Source of the DNA: Membranipora membranacea | Taxonomy: Eukaryota; Bryozoa; Gymnolaemata; Cheilostomatida; Membraniporidae | Direction of reading: 5' to 3' | Assembly (NCBI GenBank): GCA_914767715.1 | Contig: OU612069.1 | Location: forward strand, 1,548,001 to 1,612,000 | Length of the DNA: 64,000 nucleotides | Shown here: positions 46,395-58,100 of the stretch, one piece after another | Numbering within the stretch: the first letter of the stretch is position 1 | Layout: each line of letters begins with the position of its first letter | Made by a program: the position numbers and the translations under genes | The notes under the pieces: model-generated | What the model saw: the letters and a program-made list of their open reading frames with translations, nothing else | Told to the model about the DNA's origin: nothing | Database searches by the model: none

Positions 46395-49300
46395 CTAGGC
46401 GTTCATATTCTGATATCCAGCTCTAGTTTTCCTTCTGCCGATACAGTACCCTACTAATACTATGATCACCATACCAGCTAGTGCTGCTCCGACAGCGATC
46501 GGTACTATAGCATCTGTAGGCTTGTATACAGGGTCACAATCATTCACTGTATAAATATAATTATATATAATTATATAATATTGAGTAAACAATGGATTAT
46601 TGGACATTTTAAATTCTCCCCACAACCTTCGTGGGTATTGACCAAATATGACCTGGAATACAAACTGGTTACATTGCTGCACTATTTCGAGGATTATTTT
46701 GCTACCATGATCATAAAACACACAAGAAAGGTGGCAGGATAATCTCTAATAATCTATAAACAATGTGCTAAATTTTCTCAGAAAGATCATGAATTTATCT
46801 TGACAGAGTTAAACAAATTCGGAGATCCCAGTTTAATCTAAATTAACATATACTGAGTACTGAAGAACGAGATCTTCTATGTTGCAGGAGAAGATTACAA
46901 AATGAGGATATAAGTAATGTGTGGTAACTTTATCTAGTTCAGCGAAGCAGTTAGCTCATTGACCAACAAGGAAAGTTTGTCAAAGTCAGTCAACTGGATG
47001 ATAAGCAATTATTCTGTAATTTAGTGATCACGAGAGACGCCAGAAAGTCACAGTCACGTTCATGTGTTTTTATTATTATGTATAGTTCTTTCCTGGCAAC
47101 TGTTGAAGATCATAGACTATGGTTCAATGTTCCGCTTGAGGCAAGAAGTACAAATTCCACTACGTGCCAACAAGAACTTGTTATAATGTTGGGGGTAGTT
47201 GCTGATATTACCACAAGTATCTGGTGAGAAAAGCCCGCCTCACATAATGTGTAGAGATCACAGGCTTACAAAAGGATTATATAGCCTATATGGGCCTATG
47301 GTACAAATAACGCAGTTGAGAAAGGGATTAATCCCAAAAAACCCTTCAGATGCCTACTTATACTCCTATATTTGGCATCAGGATGAGGACCATAAATACA
47401 GGAGATCTACTATGTGCTTGCACGCAGTACATCCCTGCCTCTTCGGAAAAAGAGTGGCCGGCAGCGGCGGACAAGGGTATAGGATACTACCTACCACAAG
47501 CCACCTGCGCTAAAGGGGGCCCGTTAAATAGGGAGGTCAGATAAGACCTAGTGCATTCAAGTGCAAAAACAGCATACTCCTGCTGCCAGTCACAGGAATA
47601 TAATACAAAGCATCAGTCTGTTATACAAACCTGTGGTACTGAATGATGGGTTCTTAGCCTTATCATCCTTGAATGCCTCTATCCTGAGTTTAGACAGTGA
47701 GATGGTCACATGATCCATAGTCAACTTAGTCGCCTTAGAGCAGTTATACGAGGATCCAACTTCAGTGGTGAAATTCACAAACTTACCGCCATAGTTGATA
47801 TGAGAATCTACAAGAAGATTTGAAATAAAATGAACAGGGTGTAAATAATTGATGGTAACTTCATCCAGTCCGGCACAGCAGTTAGCAGGACATGGTGTGT
47901 AACGTCATCAAGTCAGTAAAATGTTGGGGGGATCATCAGGTAGCTTGGAGAGTGATATAAGTAAGAGTGGTACAATTACTGTGCTGCCCGGCAAAGGAGT
48001 AAAAAAATTAAGGTCATTTAAAAAATTGTCACGTCATGCCCAAATAGAGATGGCAGTAAGTCAGACATTTTATCAGGACTGTCAACCATTATGGCCTATG
48101 ATTATTCATAACATAAAGATAAGTCCTACTAGTTAGATAGACCAGGGACACTGGATAGATTAATCACTGCACTAATCCCCTCACCAGTTTTACATGTTGA
48201 GACATACAGGCCTAATAATGTTTACAATATTGTGATTGCCACTCCAAAGTCCATAAAAGGGTCAAATAATCATGGTTTCTATCACATGATCCAAAGTTAT
48301 TAATTTCAGTGTAAAATGTGTTATGAGTTAAAAATCAGCTGACATTGTTTTCATAACCACATAAGGAGCTCAGTGATGAAAATAATTATATCACAAGGAA
48401 ATAATAATATGGTGTAATGTAGATGACGATGGAGATGAAAACAAGTTCTGAATGTCCTGAAAGTGACAGGGATATTGAACCTATGGCCCAGGGGGTTTGT
48501 GTTCCATTGTGATTATGTTCAAACAAAACAAAGCGAGAGTAGTATCTTATTGTAGTTCATGTGAATCCATTCCAAAAATAACAAAGCAGCTAGCAAACCA
48601 TTCATCAATTCAAATATCCAAATTAACAAGTAGGATTTGCCATGCCATGCACTTATTTAGGATATTGTTGTGAAGAAAGGAGTCTTAGCCTACCACAAGA
48701 GAAGTTGTACCAGAATGTATAGATATATCTCTGGTCAGACCTCATGAGAGCATACTTCATTTACAACAACATGTATGTTAGTCTTCAAGCAGCATCCCCT
48801 CGAGTGGACAGTTAGAGAAAGCTTACTTATTGACCGAAACAAAACCCCACTCTACACCAATGAACTCCCTTCATTGTTCATTGTCTACACTAGAAGACAG
48901 AGCACCATGTTATTATGATTGTGTAATTGGAGGCTTATATCAGGGTTATTATGTAATGTTTGTTGTTACTGAAATAGTCAGTATGTTTTCTCTCCCTAAT
49001 ATGAGGTGATCATAGGTGTGAAGGGGCCAGTCTGGATACCTAGTTATAGGATTATAGGCCAGCTTATAAGAGAACCACATTGGTAATCCCCCTTGTTACT
49101 CTGGCACTGAACTTAGCATTGGATTGAAAGTTCAATGGTAGCTGTTCCATCAGCTTGCGTAAATATCCTGACTTAGATTTGAAAGTTATGGTATATAACC
49201 ACTTGCTTGATCTATTTGATATGGATGAATTGAAACCCATAATTTTGGTACTGACAGGAACGTCAATGATTTTCTGACTGCGCAGTGTACATTGCAATGA

Positions 49301-51768
49301 CCAGTGAGTGTTATATTTGCTAAAATCTACAAATCTAACTTGATGGGCAATGTTCCAACTTGGAGAAGATGAAGTTTCGAGATTAAGCATCGGTGCTATT
49401 CCAAATTAACTGCTTCACCATGCCATGGTAAATCCCACAGTCCCCTTACAGCCTCAACCACTTGTTGTTTTACTGAAGGTCACTTTTTTGGAGTGCGCCT
49501 AACATTGTCTCTACGCATGACTAAGGAGACAAAGGAGTTGGGGGAGCTATGAAAGAGCTTGAAAACTTGATTGATTGATGGGAGATAGGAACTAGGCTAT
49601 TTGTTGAGAGGTTGGTTACCAAAGCGTTGGTCTTTGATATCAAAAGAAACTTTACTTACCATTTTTGCCAGCGTTACCAGTAAGTGACACATTTCCCAGT
49701 TTGTACATATCGCTTGTCTTGTTGAAGAAGAAGGTCAGAGTGAGATCATCTTCACCATCGACATACAGGAGACCAAGGCTATCAGTCTTGTTACCACATG
49801 TGCCAACTGTAGTCGCGTTATCACTTATTGTGAAATTCAGATGTTTTGTCTACAAAAAATAATTATAAAAGCAAAATTTGAACTCGACTCTCTACTGCCA
49901 ACAGTGGTAAAAAACTAAAGACATAATTTAGCATTGACCAATACTTTCTTGGATACTTTTTTCTATTAATATGTCAATCGCGTTGATTACCAGTCCTATC
50001 CGTTGATTACCAGTCCTACCCGTTGATTACAAGTCATACCCGTTGGTTACCAGGCCTACCCGTTGGTTACCAGTCCTACCCGTTGGTTATGGCTACAAAA
50101 GAATGTGAATGCTGGTTTTTTACTAGTTAATACAGTTACAAATTTTCAGTCACAACTACCATGTGAATAATAGTAGTTTATTAGTAGCATTTTCACCACA
50201 GTAAGTCTTAATGCTCTTCATGTTGGTTCAAACTAGCTTGAGATTATGATCAACGTAGTAATGAAGTCAAACAGTACAGCCGAAAATACACTGATTGGTT
50301 TCTTGGTTGTTTCCCCAACCTTATACAATACTGTAAGCATTTCGGATGAACAGTATCATCAAATAAATCATACAAAAAATGCGGACCTCAGATGGCTGGA
50401 TCTTGATAGCAGCGATGTGGAAGACCGGAGCAAATGGAGAAGTCTGGTTGAGCTTGGTATCAAGCAAAAACCCGCCACCAGTACAGGACAAAGGCGGTGA
50501 AAGGTGAGAAAGTATCATCAAATAAATCTGCACTTTCAGAGAAAAAACCATAGTTTATAATAACTCTATGGAAAAGTCCTTCAAGCAGCCTTTCTTTAGT
50601 TAGAAAAAAAAGAGAGTCAGATGAAGGAAGACTACTAAGTTTTTGTTTGCCGGCCTCAAAATTCCAGGAATTAACGTTAGAACTCTCACTTCATGCTGTC
50701 ACACTTTGCATACATCACACACCTCACAATAGTTAAGTCTTTTTATTTTCTTATCTACTTTATTCAATGATGAAGTATATTGACGGCAATGTGGATATAA
50801 GACCATGCACATGTCTTACATCAAGTAGTTAGGCCTCTGTTAACCACAGAGAGAAGAACTATTTACTGATTGACATCACCTACCTTGTTGGTGCTGACCT
50901 CCATGTAGTCGACATCCACACTAATAAATCCCTGCATCATCAGACATGTCACAGTCTGATTGTCTTTCTTAACTTGTGCTTTGTATGTCGGGGCATCTTT
51001 AATAAATAAAAGCCTTCAATAGTGAATATGGGTTGAACATTAGTTACCATGGAGTGAGAAAGAGTTTACTGGCAAAGGTTGGCATGACCGAGTGAGTGAG
51101 AAAAACATTTGAATACAGAAAAAACAGAAAGGAAAGAAACTTCAACATTTGATCCCATAGCCGAGCAGGCCTCATGAATAATAGAAAGGAAAACAGAGCG
51201 ACAAGAACAAAAATCACCAATAGGCCTACAAGTAAATTTCCGATTCTAAAGTGGTAGGAATAAAATGATGAAAGTCCTGCTGGTAAAATTATAAGAAAAT
51301 GTCGTTCTATCTTATAAGGTTGACCATCATCAAAGTAATACACTCCGGCCTGGCCTGCTCTATCACGAACATCATAAATACCAACCAACCAGTTGAAGGC
51401 TGGGATGTAACTTACCTGCAGAGTTGACTGCTGACATAAGGGCAACCAGAGCAACCGCACCTACAACAAGGGAGAATGAGTTCATGTAACTTCAACAAAC
51501 ACCCCATGTAGCTATTAAGCCAGTAGACCGAGGTATTCAATGTCTGTACGAACAATATTCAGAGACAGACTTTTGTTACAGCTATTTGGTTGAAGACAAC
51601 CCAACAGTGCCATCTCCTAAGCATGTATATCAGTTGAACACAAAACTTTAGTTAGAGGCCTCAACTTGACACCATTGATTACGGCTTGAATCTGACCACA
51701 ACCATCATTGATTATTACAAATAATATGCTGTTCGCTCACCTAGGATGAGTTTCTGTGAAGTATTCAT
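46395..51768 (-). CDS. LAMP-like lysosomal membrane glycoprotein, single luminal domain
   Basis: Six exons in transcript order: 51768-51741, 51460-51416, 50996-50884, 49849-49660, 47807-47631 and 46546-46395, phases consistent, 234 aa. It begins with a signal peptide ('ILGAVALVALMSAVNS'). The luminal part has the LAMP features: 'TVTCLMMQGF', 'VGTCGNKTD', 'LTLTFFFNKTS', 'VGSSYNCSKAT', 'LSKLRIEAF' and 'VNDCDP', four cysteines for two disulfides and several N-x-S/T sites. Then comes one transmembrane helix ('IVPIAVGAALAGMVIIVLVGY') and a short basic tail ending 'RAGYQNMNA', where GYQNM is a Tyr-based (YxxPhi) lysosomal sorting signal like that of LAMP1/2. Mammalian LAMP1/2 have two luminal domains; one is usual for LAMP5/CD68-type proteins. 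A putative 5'UTR acceptor lies just upstream of the ATG, so a leader exon is likely. Confidence 0.88.
47417..47554 (+). repeat. Dispersed ~140-bp repeat, copy 2
   Basis: This is the partner of 24908-25054, in the same orientation, inside the last intron of the LAMP-like gene. The core 'gggggcccgttaaataggg' is identical in both. Confidence 0.7.
49981..50090. repeat. 20-bp minisatellite (CGTTGRTTACCAGTCCTACC)n
   Basis: About five and a half copies with a few substitutions, in a LAMP-gene intron. Confidence 0.95.
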
Positions 51769-52989
51769 ATTTCCAGCTTGTATGGTGGTCTACTAGCTTC
51801 TACTAAAGATCCTGCAATATAAATGTTGTGTTAGTTTGAGAATACTCAAAAACTGTGTGGCTTTAGCGGCTATGCCAATTCTGCTTATTGGTTGATATTA
51901 GTATAATCCAATGTTTCAAACTAGAAAACATCCAGAGGCTTGATGACATTAGCATATTGATGAGATGATAAGATATGATAAGAGAGTGTTGGAAATTTGG
52001 AACCACTACCCAAGTTAAATGAGATATATAATATAATATATATACTTCTACTTATTTGTGATCACAGACTAAACTGGCAAAATGTTCATACCGTTAACAT
52101 ATAGGTATATGTCCATTGATGCACACCATGGCATATAATTAATATCATCAACATACACACATATATATATATATTACAATACATGACTTCACTTTATTAT
52201 TCATCAATCAATCAATGATGATGATCATTGTTGGATTGGGAAAAAAATAACAACAGCAATGTTGGTTGTCAGTTTTTCTACAAATCCTCGCCCCTATGTT
52301 GAGTTACATGTGGTGCTAACTAAACAGGGGATTGCTGTTCTACAGCCATTCATTTCCAACCTACCTAATTCAGCTAATTAAGCAGTAAGAGAGTTTTCTG
52401 GCTGGCTCGAAACTACACCTACAAATCCTGGTCAGTTGAGTTTGTGTTTTCACTATTTCTCAAAGTCGATCACATGATCACAGTTTGCTGCAGAATACAC
52501 TTCCTCATTGACAGCATAACAGTCACCTGATACTTCTAGTAAGACACTCTGGATTCACATGTCAAGATAGAAGGTGGTTGACACTTTTGTAGTGAGTGTG
52601 TTGTTTTTCTTTTCTTAACAGGAAATCCAAACAAATTGAGTTTTACTTTGAAAAATCAAGGGGTTTATTTGCATGTAGCTGTTATGGTTATTAGATTAGA
52701 ATAACCTCTAACCTCTTCTTCTTTAGCACGTACTAGAACATAGCGTAAGCGGTATGCCTCATTAATTTCAATCCTTAGCCAGCATGTGATTATAATCTGT
52801 CGCCTTTCGACTATTTTGCATAGCATTAATATAAGTTTGAGGTCATCACTGTGACCCCAGCTTTGCTTTGGTTTCATGAACTGTCTTTGGTAAGAAACTG
52901 TTAGTACACTGATTTGTTAGCATATATCGTGGGGGGATCTCCCCGAGTCACTGCCCTGGTAACTGCAACGTTAATGGGTCTATCGTTTA

Positions 52990-53515
52990 TAAGTTCATCG
53001 TAAGCAGATGTGAGCGATTCGTTGTAATTTCCTCATGGGACAGCTGGCGAAGTAACAGAGCATGTCTTATTTTTGTTCGCCTATCAGCTAGGGTTTCTAA
53101 TTCTAGTTTTTCACGAGCCTCTGTTACACTATCCCTCCCTTTGAGGGTCGATATGAATCTTATGGCTTTGTGTTGAACCTCAATGTCATTTATTAGATAA
53201 CCTATTGTCGTATCCCAGACAGAAGCTGCATCTCAACATGAGGTCTACATAGGCTGGTGTAGGCAAGGAGACGAGCGGATGCAGGGGCATCACGTAGTGC
53301 GCGTTTAATCATGCCCAACTGTTTTTTAGCTTTTCCAATCTTACTATGAATGTGATTGTTAAATTTCAAATCCGACTGAAGAATGACGCCTAGGTAGCGA
53401 GTCTCCCGCACAGTCTCTAGGGTTTTCCTGTCTAGCACATAGTTGGTATCAGGGAAGTCGGAGTCTGATTGAAGGGAAGAACTGAACATTTGTCAACGTT
53501 GAAGGACATGCATCA
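52990..53515 (-). pseudogene. LINE reverse-transcriptase C-terminal relic
   Basis: The minus strand encodes 'MSFNVDKCSVL', then, in another frame, 'RYLGVILQSDLKFNNHI' and 'SARLLAYTSLCRPHVE', then, in a third step, 'ASVWDTTIGYLINDIEVQHK' and 'RFISTLKGRDSV' to a stop near 52990. This is the thumb/C-terminal part of a CR1/L2-like RT, 5'-truncated with at least two frameshifts. Confidence 0.8.
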
Positions 53516-55184
53516 CACAACCTTGGACAATAAATTGTGTTTTGAATTCATATGACAAATTTGGCCTATGAGATTTAGGTAAGTTATCCTGCAAGTAAGA
53601 AAAATGAATCAGGTGGTTTTATCAATGGACTACCTGTCATTGGACTTGTTTTATGGAACCATTCTCCCTGATGCCAAGCAAGTGCGTGGGGCAGATAAAT
53701 GTTTTGTAGTATGGTTATATTATTAAGAAATAAGTAAATTAGATTATTATTAGGCCTATTTAAAAGAGTTGAAATATGAATGGAATAAATATGTACTCCT
53801 TCTAGCTCAGGTATTCAATCAAGGACTGGAGTTACTTCTTGATCCTATTGATATTATTATAACTTGCTCCATATATTGGGTACAAATGCTCTGAGATTTA
53901 GAAACATGACAGTGGAAGCCTTTACTCAGTCCTTGGATTGCTCTGTATTGATGGGCTAATTTTTTAGCACCACTACATAAGAAAGACATGCTTCACAACC
54001 CCTCTAATTTCTCCATAGTCAAACCATGCAGTAAATCTGAATTGAATTTTTTTTCCAGCCTTGAGTCGATGTTGCCATTGAGCTTCATACCTTCCCATCA
54101 CCTATCCAAAGGCCAAATTTAACAAATGCGTCCTATTATGTCTACCCACAATAAGCTTTGCGAGCAGAGGGTTTCACTTTCAATATAAACTGTTTGATCA
54201 ATACCAGATTATTAAAAAATTAATAATTTTTTGTGTTTTTGCTCTTTTAGGAGTTCCAATCAACGTAAGGACAAATATCAAATCTCTATGACATAAAACG
54301 ATGAATTACGATTCTAGAATTTTTGTTAGTGATGGATCTGAAAGGTAGGCATGCCATGTTTTATTAGGCTCTCGAACTATCTGTAATACAAAATGTCTGT
54401 CCGCATTTTGGCATATAGCCTATAGGTTAATAAACTCATTTTACAGACGAGAAAACCTGACAAGGCAGTGGTAACAAATCTGAACTTCTATGCTTAAAAA
54501 AATACATCAGGCTGAGGAACACCAATCAGATTACTTACTTATGGTGGTGGTGTTTATGTAATTGACAGCGCACTGTCAGATTTAGGGCTTTGTTGAAGTG
54601 ATTTTGTTTGTTTTAACTATGGAATCTGTTGTCAGTAGTAGCTTTTGCAGAGTGAATTGTGGTCATGGCAGGGAACAGGACTGTACTACCATCACTGTTG
54701 GTAGGATATTCATATTTTACCGATCAATTGCGGTGGTAAAAATATGGTTATCCTGGTTAGCTCATATGATATGCCTCTTCTGATGGGTCCTGTGGGATAA
54801 TGCAAAAGGTATTTTTGTCCCACACTCCCTGGTATGAGTTTTGTTGAAAATAGATTTGATGTTTGCCACTCGTCACCCATGAAATGACGACTCCAAACAT
54901 GAGGACCATAAGCTTATTGACACCATTACTATTCCACTGTAACTGTCAAGTACATCAGATGGAAATTGTTACAAAATTATTAATTGTGGTCAACTAGCTC
55001 CTTGGGTTTATCGAGTATAAACATCAGTTGTTTGATATCGAGTTTAGAATTTTGGTATCACTGAACCTATCGCAGGTTTGACAAATTACTGGGTAGCCTA
55101 CACATGATCGCTTGCCTTTCGATGACCTTGAATAGACCAGGTCATGTAGTTACTGATGACCACAATGTATTCTTTGTTTTACAG
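53516..55184. other. Spacer upstream of the DYSS-motif gene
   Basis: No exon with the right phase to precede 55185 could be found. A tempting ATG GAT CTG AAA G|gtaggc near 54334 has the wrong phase. The first exon(s) of the next gene may lie here or farther upstream. Confidence 0.35.
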
Positions 55185-58100
55185 TTCCTTGTCCGACGAC
55201 TGTAGGACACAGTCTGGTACACTCTCTCACCTATCCAGTTATAATACCAGCACTTCTCAGATAGCATCAGCTGTCCCGGTATCTAACACTGAGAGTGAGG
55301 ATGACTCGTTCATGACTGACTCAAACTCTGGACAGCTTATAACGATCAGTAGCGCTTCAATAACTCCGAAAAGTGACAAATCATTGACTACAGATGTATC
55401 ATCACCCAGCCAATCAGACAGAACGACTGTTTCATATCATACTAGCAGCTCTCACAGTCCTGGTGCAGGGAGTGAAAAAAGTGAATCAGTCAGATCTGGT
55501 GATGATTACTCGAGCAGATTTGAATCAGTTAATCACTCAGCCGTATCAGTCGAGGACAATGTAGGCACCTCGCAGCACCGAGTCGGTGATATCAAACAGC
55601 TGAATGAGAATCCGTTGAAAAATCTGACACGACGTGTAGATAACTCTAAATCTGACCACGATGCAGATTATTCTAGTGACTTCCATCTGCAGACTAACAC
55701 AGAAGAAGCTGCAGGATCTAAAGACAAGGTGTATAAGAATGATAATGTGAGCAAACAGCAGGAGGAGATAACACCAGACTATTACTCTAGTGACTTTGAT
55801 GATGCCAGTCATTCTGGATCACAAAGAACGAGTTTCTCTAAATCTCCAACACAGACTGAGGAGGATTACTCGAGCAATTTTGATGCGACTTCCGAGAGAT
55901 TTTCTCGTTCTTCCAAATCTTTAACTTCCAAATCTTACTCTACGGACTACACCAGCTACCGATACAGCTCAGATGGATTCGAGAGTAGCGACACCAGCAG
56001 CCTAGCTGGAGATTCTAGTAGCAGTGGTCATTCCAGTAGGGGTGTACAGAAACCCTCCCTTACACCTGAACAACTGCAACAGGAGTTGCTCTATTGTAAA
56101 GAGGCTCGACGGATACTTGCAGGAAATAGTGGTGACAAGAAGAAAAAATCACGATCTGAGACTCAGTTAATAGGTGAGTAAACATTGTGATGGTTAGGTT
56201 AGGTTAGGTTTATTATTACAATCCATGTATCAACAAGCGATAAAATTGGATTGGTACATGGAAATGAAAATATTTAAACTTTGTTGAGAGCTGACATGTA
56301 GTATGGAAAAAATGCTCTTCAAATGCTTATGTTTCCTGCACTTTGGTAGGCGATAGATGGTATGTAGGCAAAAGGATACCTTTGCTTTCTGTTACCTGAG
56401 AAGCTTTTTTAACTTTTTAAATGCGGTGATCAAATAATTTCCTTGGCTTTGCGAAATGGAACTCCTACCATGAAAATAATGAAATAATCAAGTAATTGTA
56501 ATAAGAGTATGAGTCATCATTCGATACTTGTGGCTGTCTGTCGATGAGTAATGTGTGTGTGGCCTCCTTTATATCACTCATCTAGATCTAAACTCAGATC
56601 AGAATTACAAGATCGAGGTTAATCCTCTGTAAGGCGTGTCCGACTGTCCACGATCTTCTGTCTCCTGTTTGTCAAAACTAAGGCATCAAGACTTCAATGT
56701 TTTAATATTTTTAATTTTTACCTGTCTATAGGCTACGAGGTGGAGACGATTCGATCTAAAACATATAGTAATCATCTCGTCTTACATTTCCCGTTTTAGC
56801 GCCAATCCCCCAGCCGCCAAAGAAAATAAAGAATTATGGACCCGTCAATAAGTTCATAGCCTCCTCTCTAGCTAATATCAGGGAATCTACTGCTCAAAGT
56901 GAGGGACGGAGAGAACCCCTCCGACCTGTGTCATATTTAGATGAGCTCGCAGGTAAACGTCCACCAGTGAGAACTCTACCTGCTCACCATTCATTCGTAT
57001 CTCAAGCTGAGAGACTGAGACTAGAAAATGTCATCACATCTATGAGACAGGTACCATAATAAATCTCATGTCTATATCTCATAGAATAATGAATATTATA
57101 AAGAAATTAAGTTAAGCTGGTATGGGGGTGACTAAAATGTTAATTAGCACCAATTTCCACCAGCTAAGGTATAAAACAATGAGGAGGAGTAAATGTTCAC
57201 TTTTTCAAGCCTGTGCATAAATGGCCAAATTATCAACCTGCAAAAACTTAACTCCTATAGATAGATAGGGTAACAAACATACTTCAATACACCGACCTCT
57301 TTATTAGTTTTGCACTTAAGGTGTGTATGTCGACTTGACCTGCTATCCGAATTAATCAATTTTTGCTCACCTGAGCAGTGCCGTAAACTGCAAGAGTCGA
57401 TCCTTCTCTGCGATTATATGCTGGATAGTAGGGGGGGGGGAGAGGGGGTTTTTGTTTAGCTATGTCCAACTCAGCCACTTTGCCCATTGCAGTCAAAATA
57501 TTCATTTACTGTGATTTAAATGGCTTATGACACTATGTATAGCCGTTTCAGCTGCATGAGGACACCCAAGATGTGGTGCTGTGAGATATTGAGCTCAAAT
57601 ACTCCCCTACCGTAACACACCCTTTGTTTCCAAACAATGTCTCTTCAAGATAACTCTCGTTTAATTTGTGATTCGTCCTGCATATACTGACACTGAAGTA
57701 TTTTCTCTAAGGCCATTTAAATATTAAATACCATCTGGTTGTTTAGGATTTACAACTTAGTAGATCTTCACTGCAAGTGAAACTTTATGCCCGACTTAGA
57801 ATTCTTAGATTTTGTTGTCAGAGGACATCTTAGTGGTCTTAATGTCTGTGTGAAGGTTGTGTGGCTAGAAACTTGAGTGATGTGTGTGGTTATCGTGTTG
57901 TTCGAGACATTGTGTAATGACAATATCTTACATTCTTTTTTAGACCTCACAGAAGCTCTCAGAAGAAATCAAAGAGCATGAGAACGTTGCAACGTAAGTA
58001 ACAATCATCGGACATCAGTATTAATAGATTGAGGGAGGAAATATCATATTGTTATGAGTCATTGTATTTTATTCTGTCTGAGCGTCAAGTTTATCCTTCT

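Noticed and set aside
49064-49390. 108-codon minus-strand frame in a LAMP intron
   Set aside because: It is not needed for the LAMP reading frame (flanking exons join in phase without it) and resembles nothing known to me.
54334-54345. First exon for the DYSS-motif gene (ATG GAT CTG AAA G|gtaggc)
   Set aside because: It would enter the exon at 55185 in the wrong phase and meet a stop.
55156-55184. ATG at 55156 as the certain start of the DYSS-motif protein
   Set aside because: A strong polypyrimidine-AG acceptor ends at 55184, so these codons are more likely intron. Kept only as an alternative.
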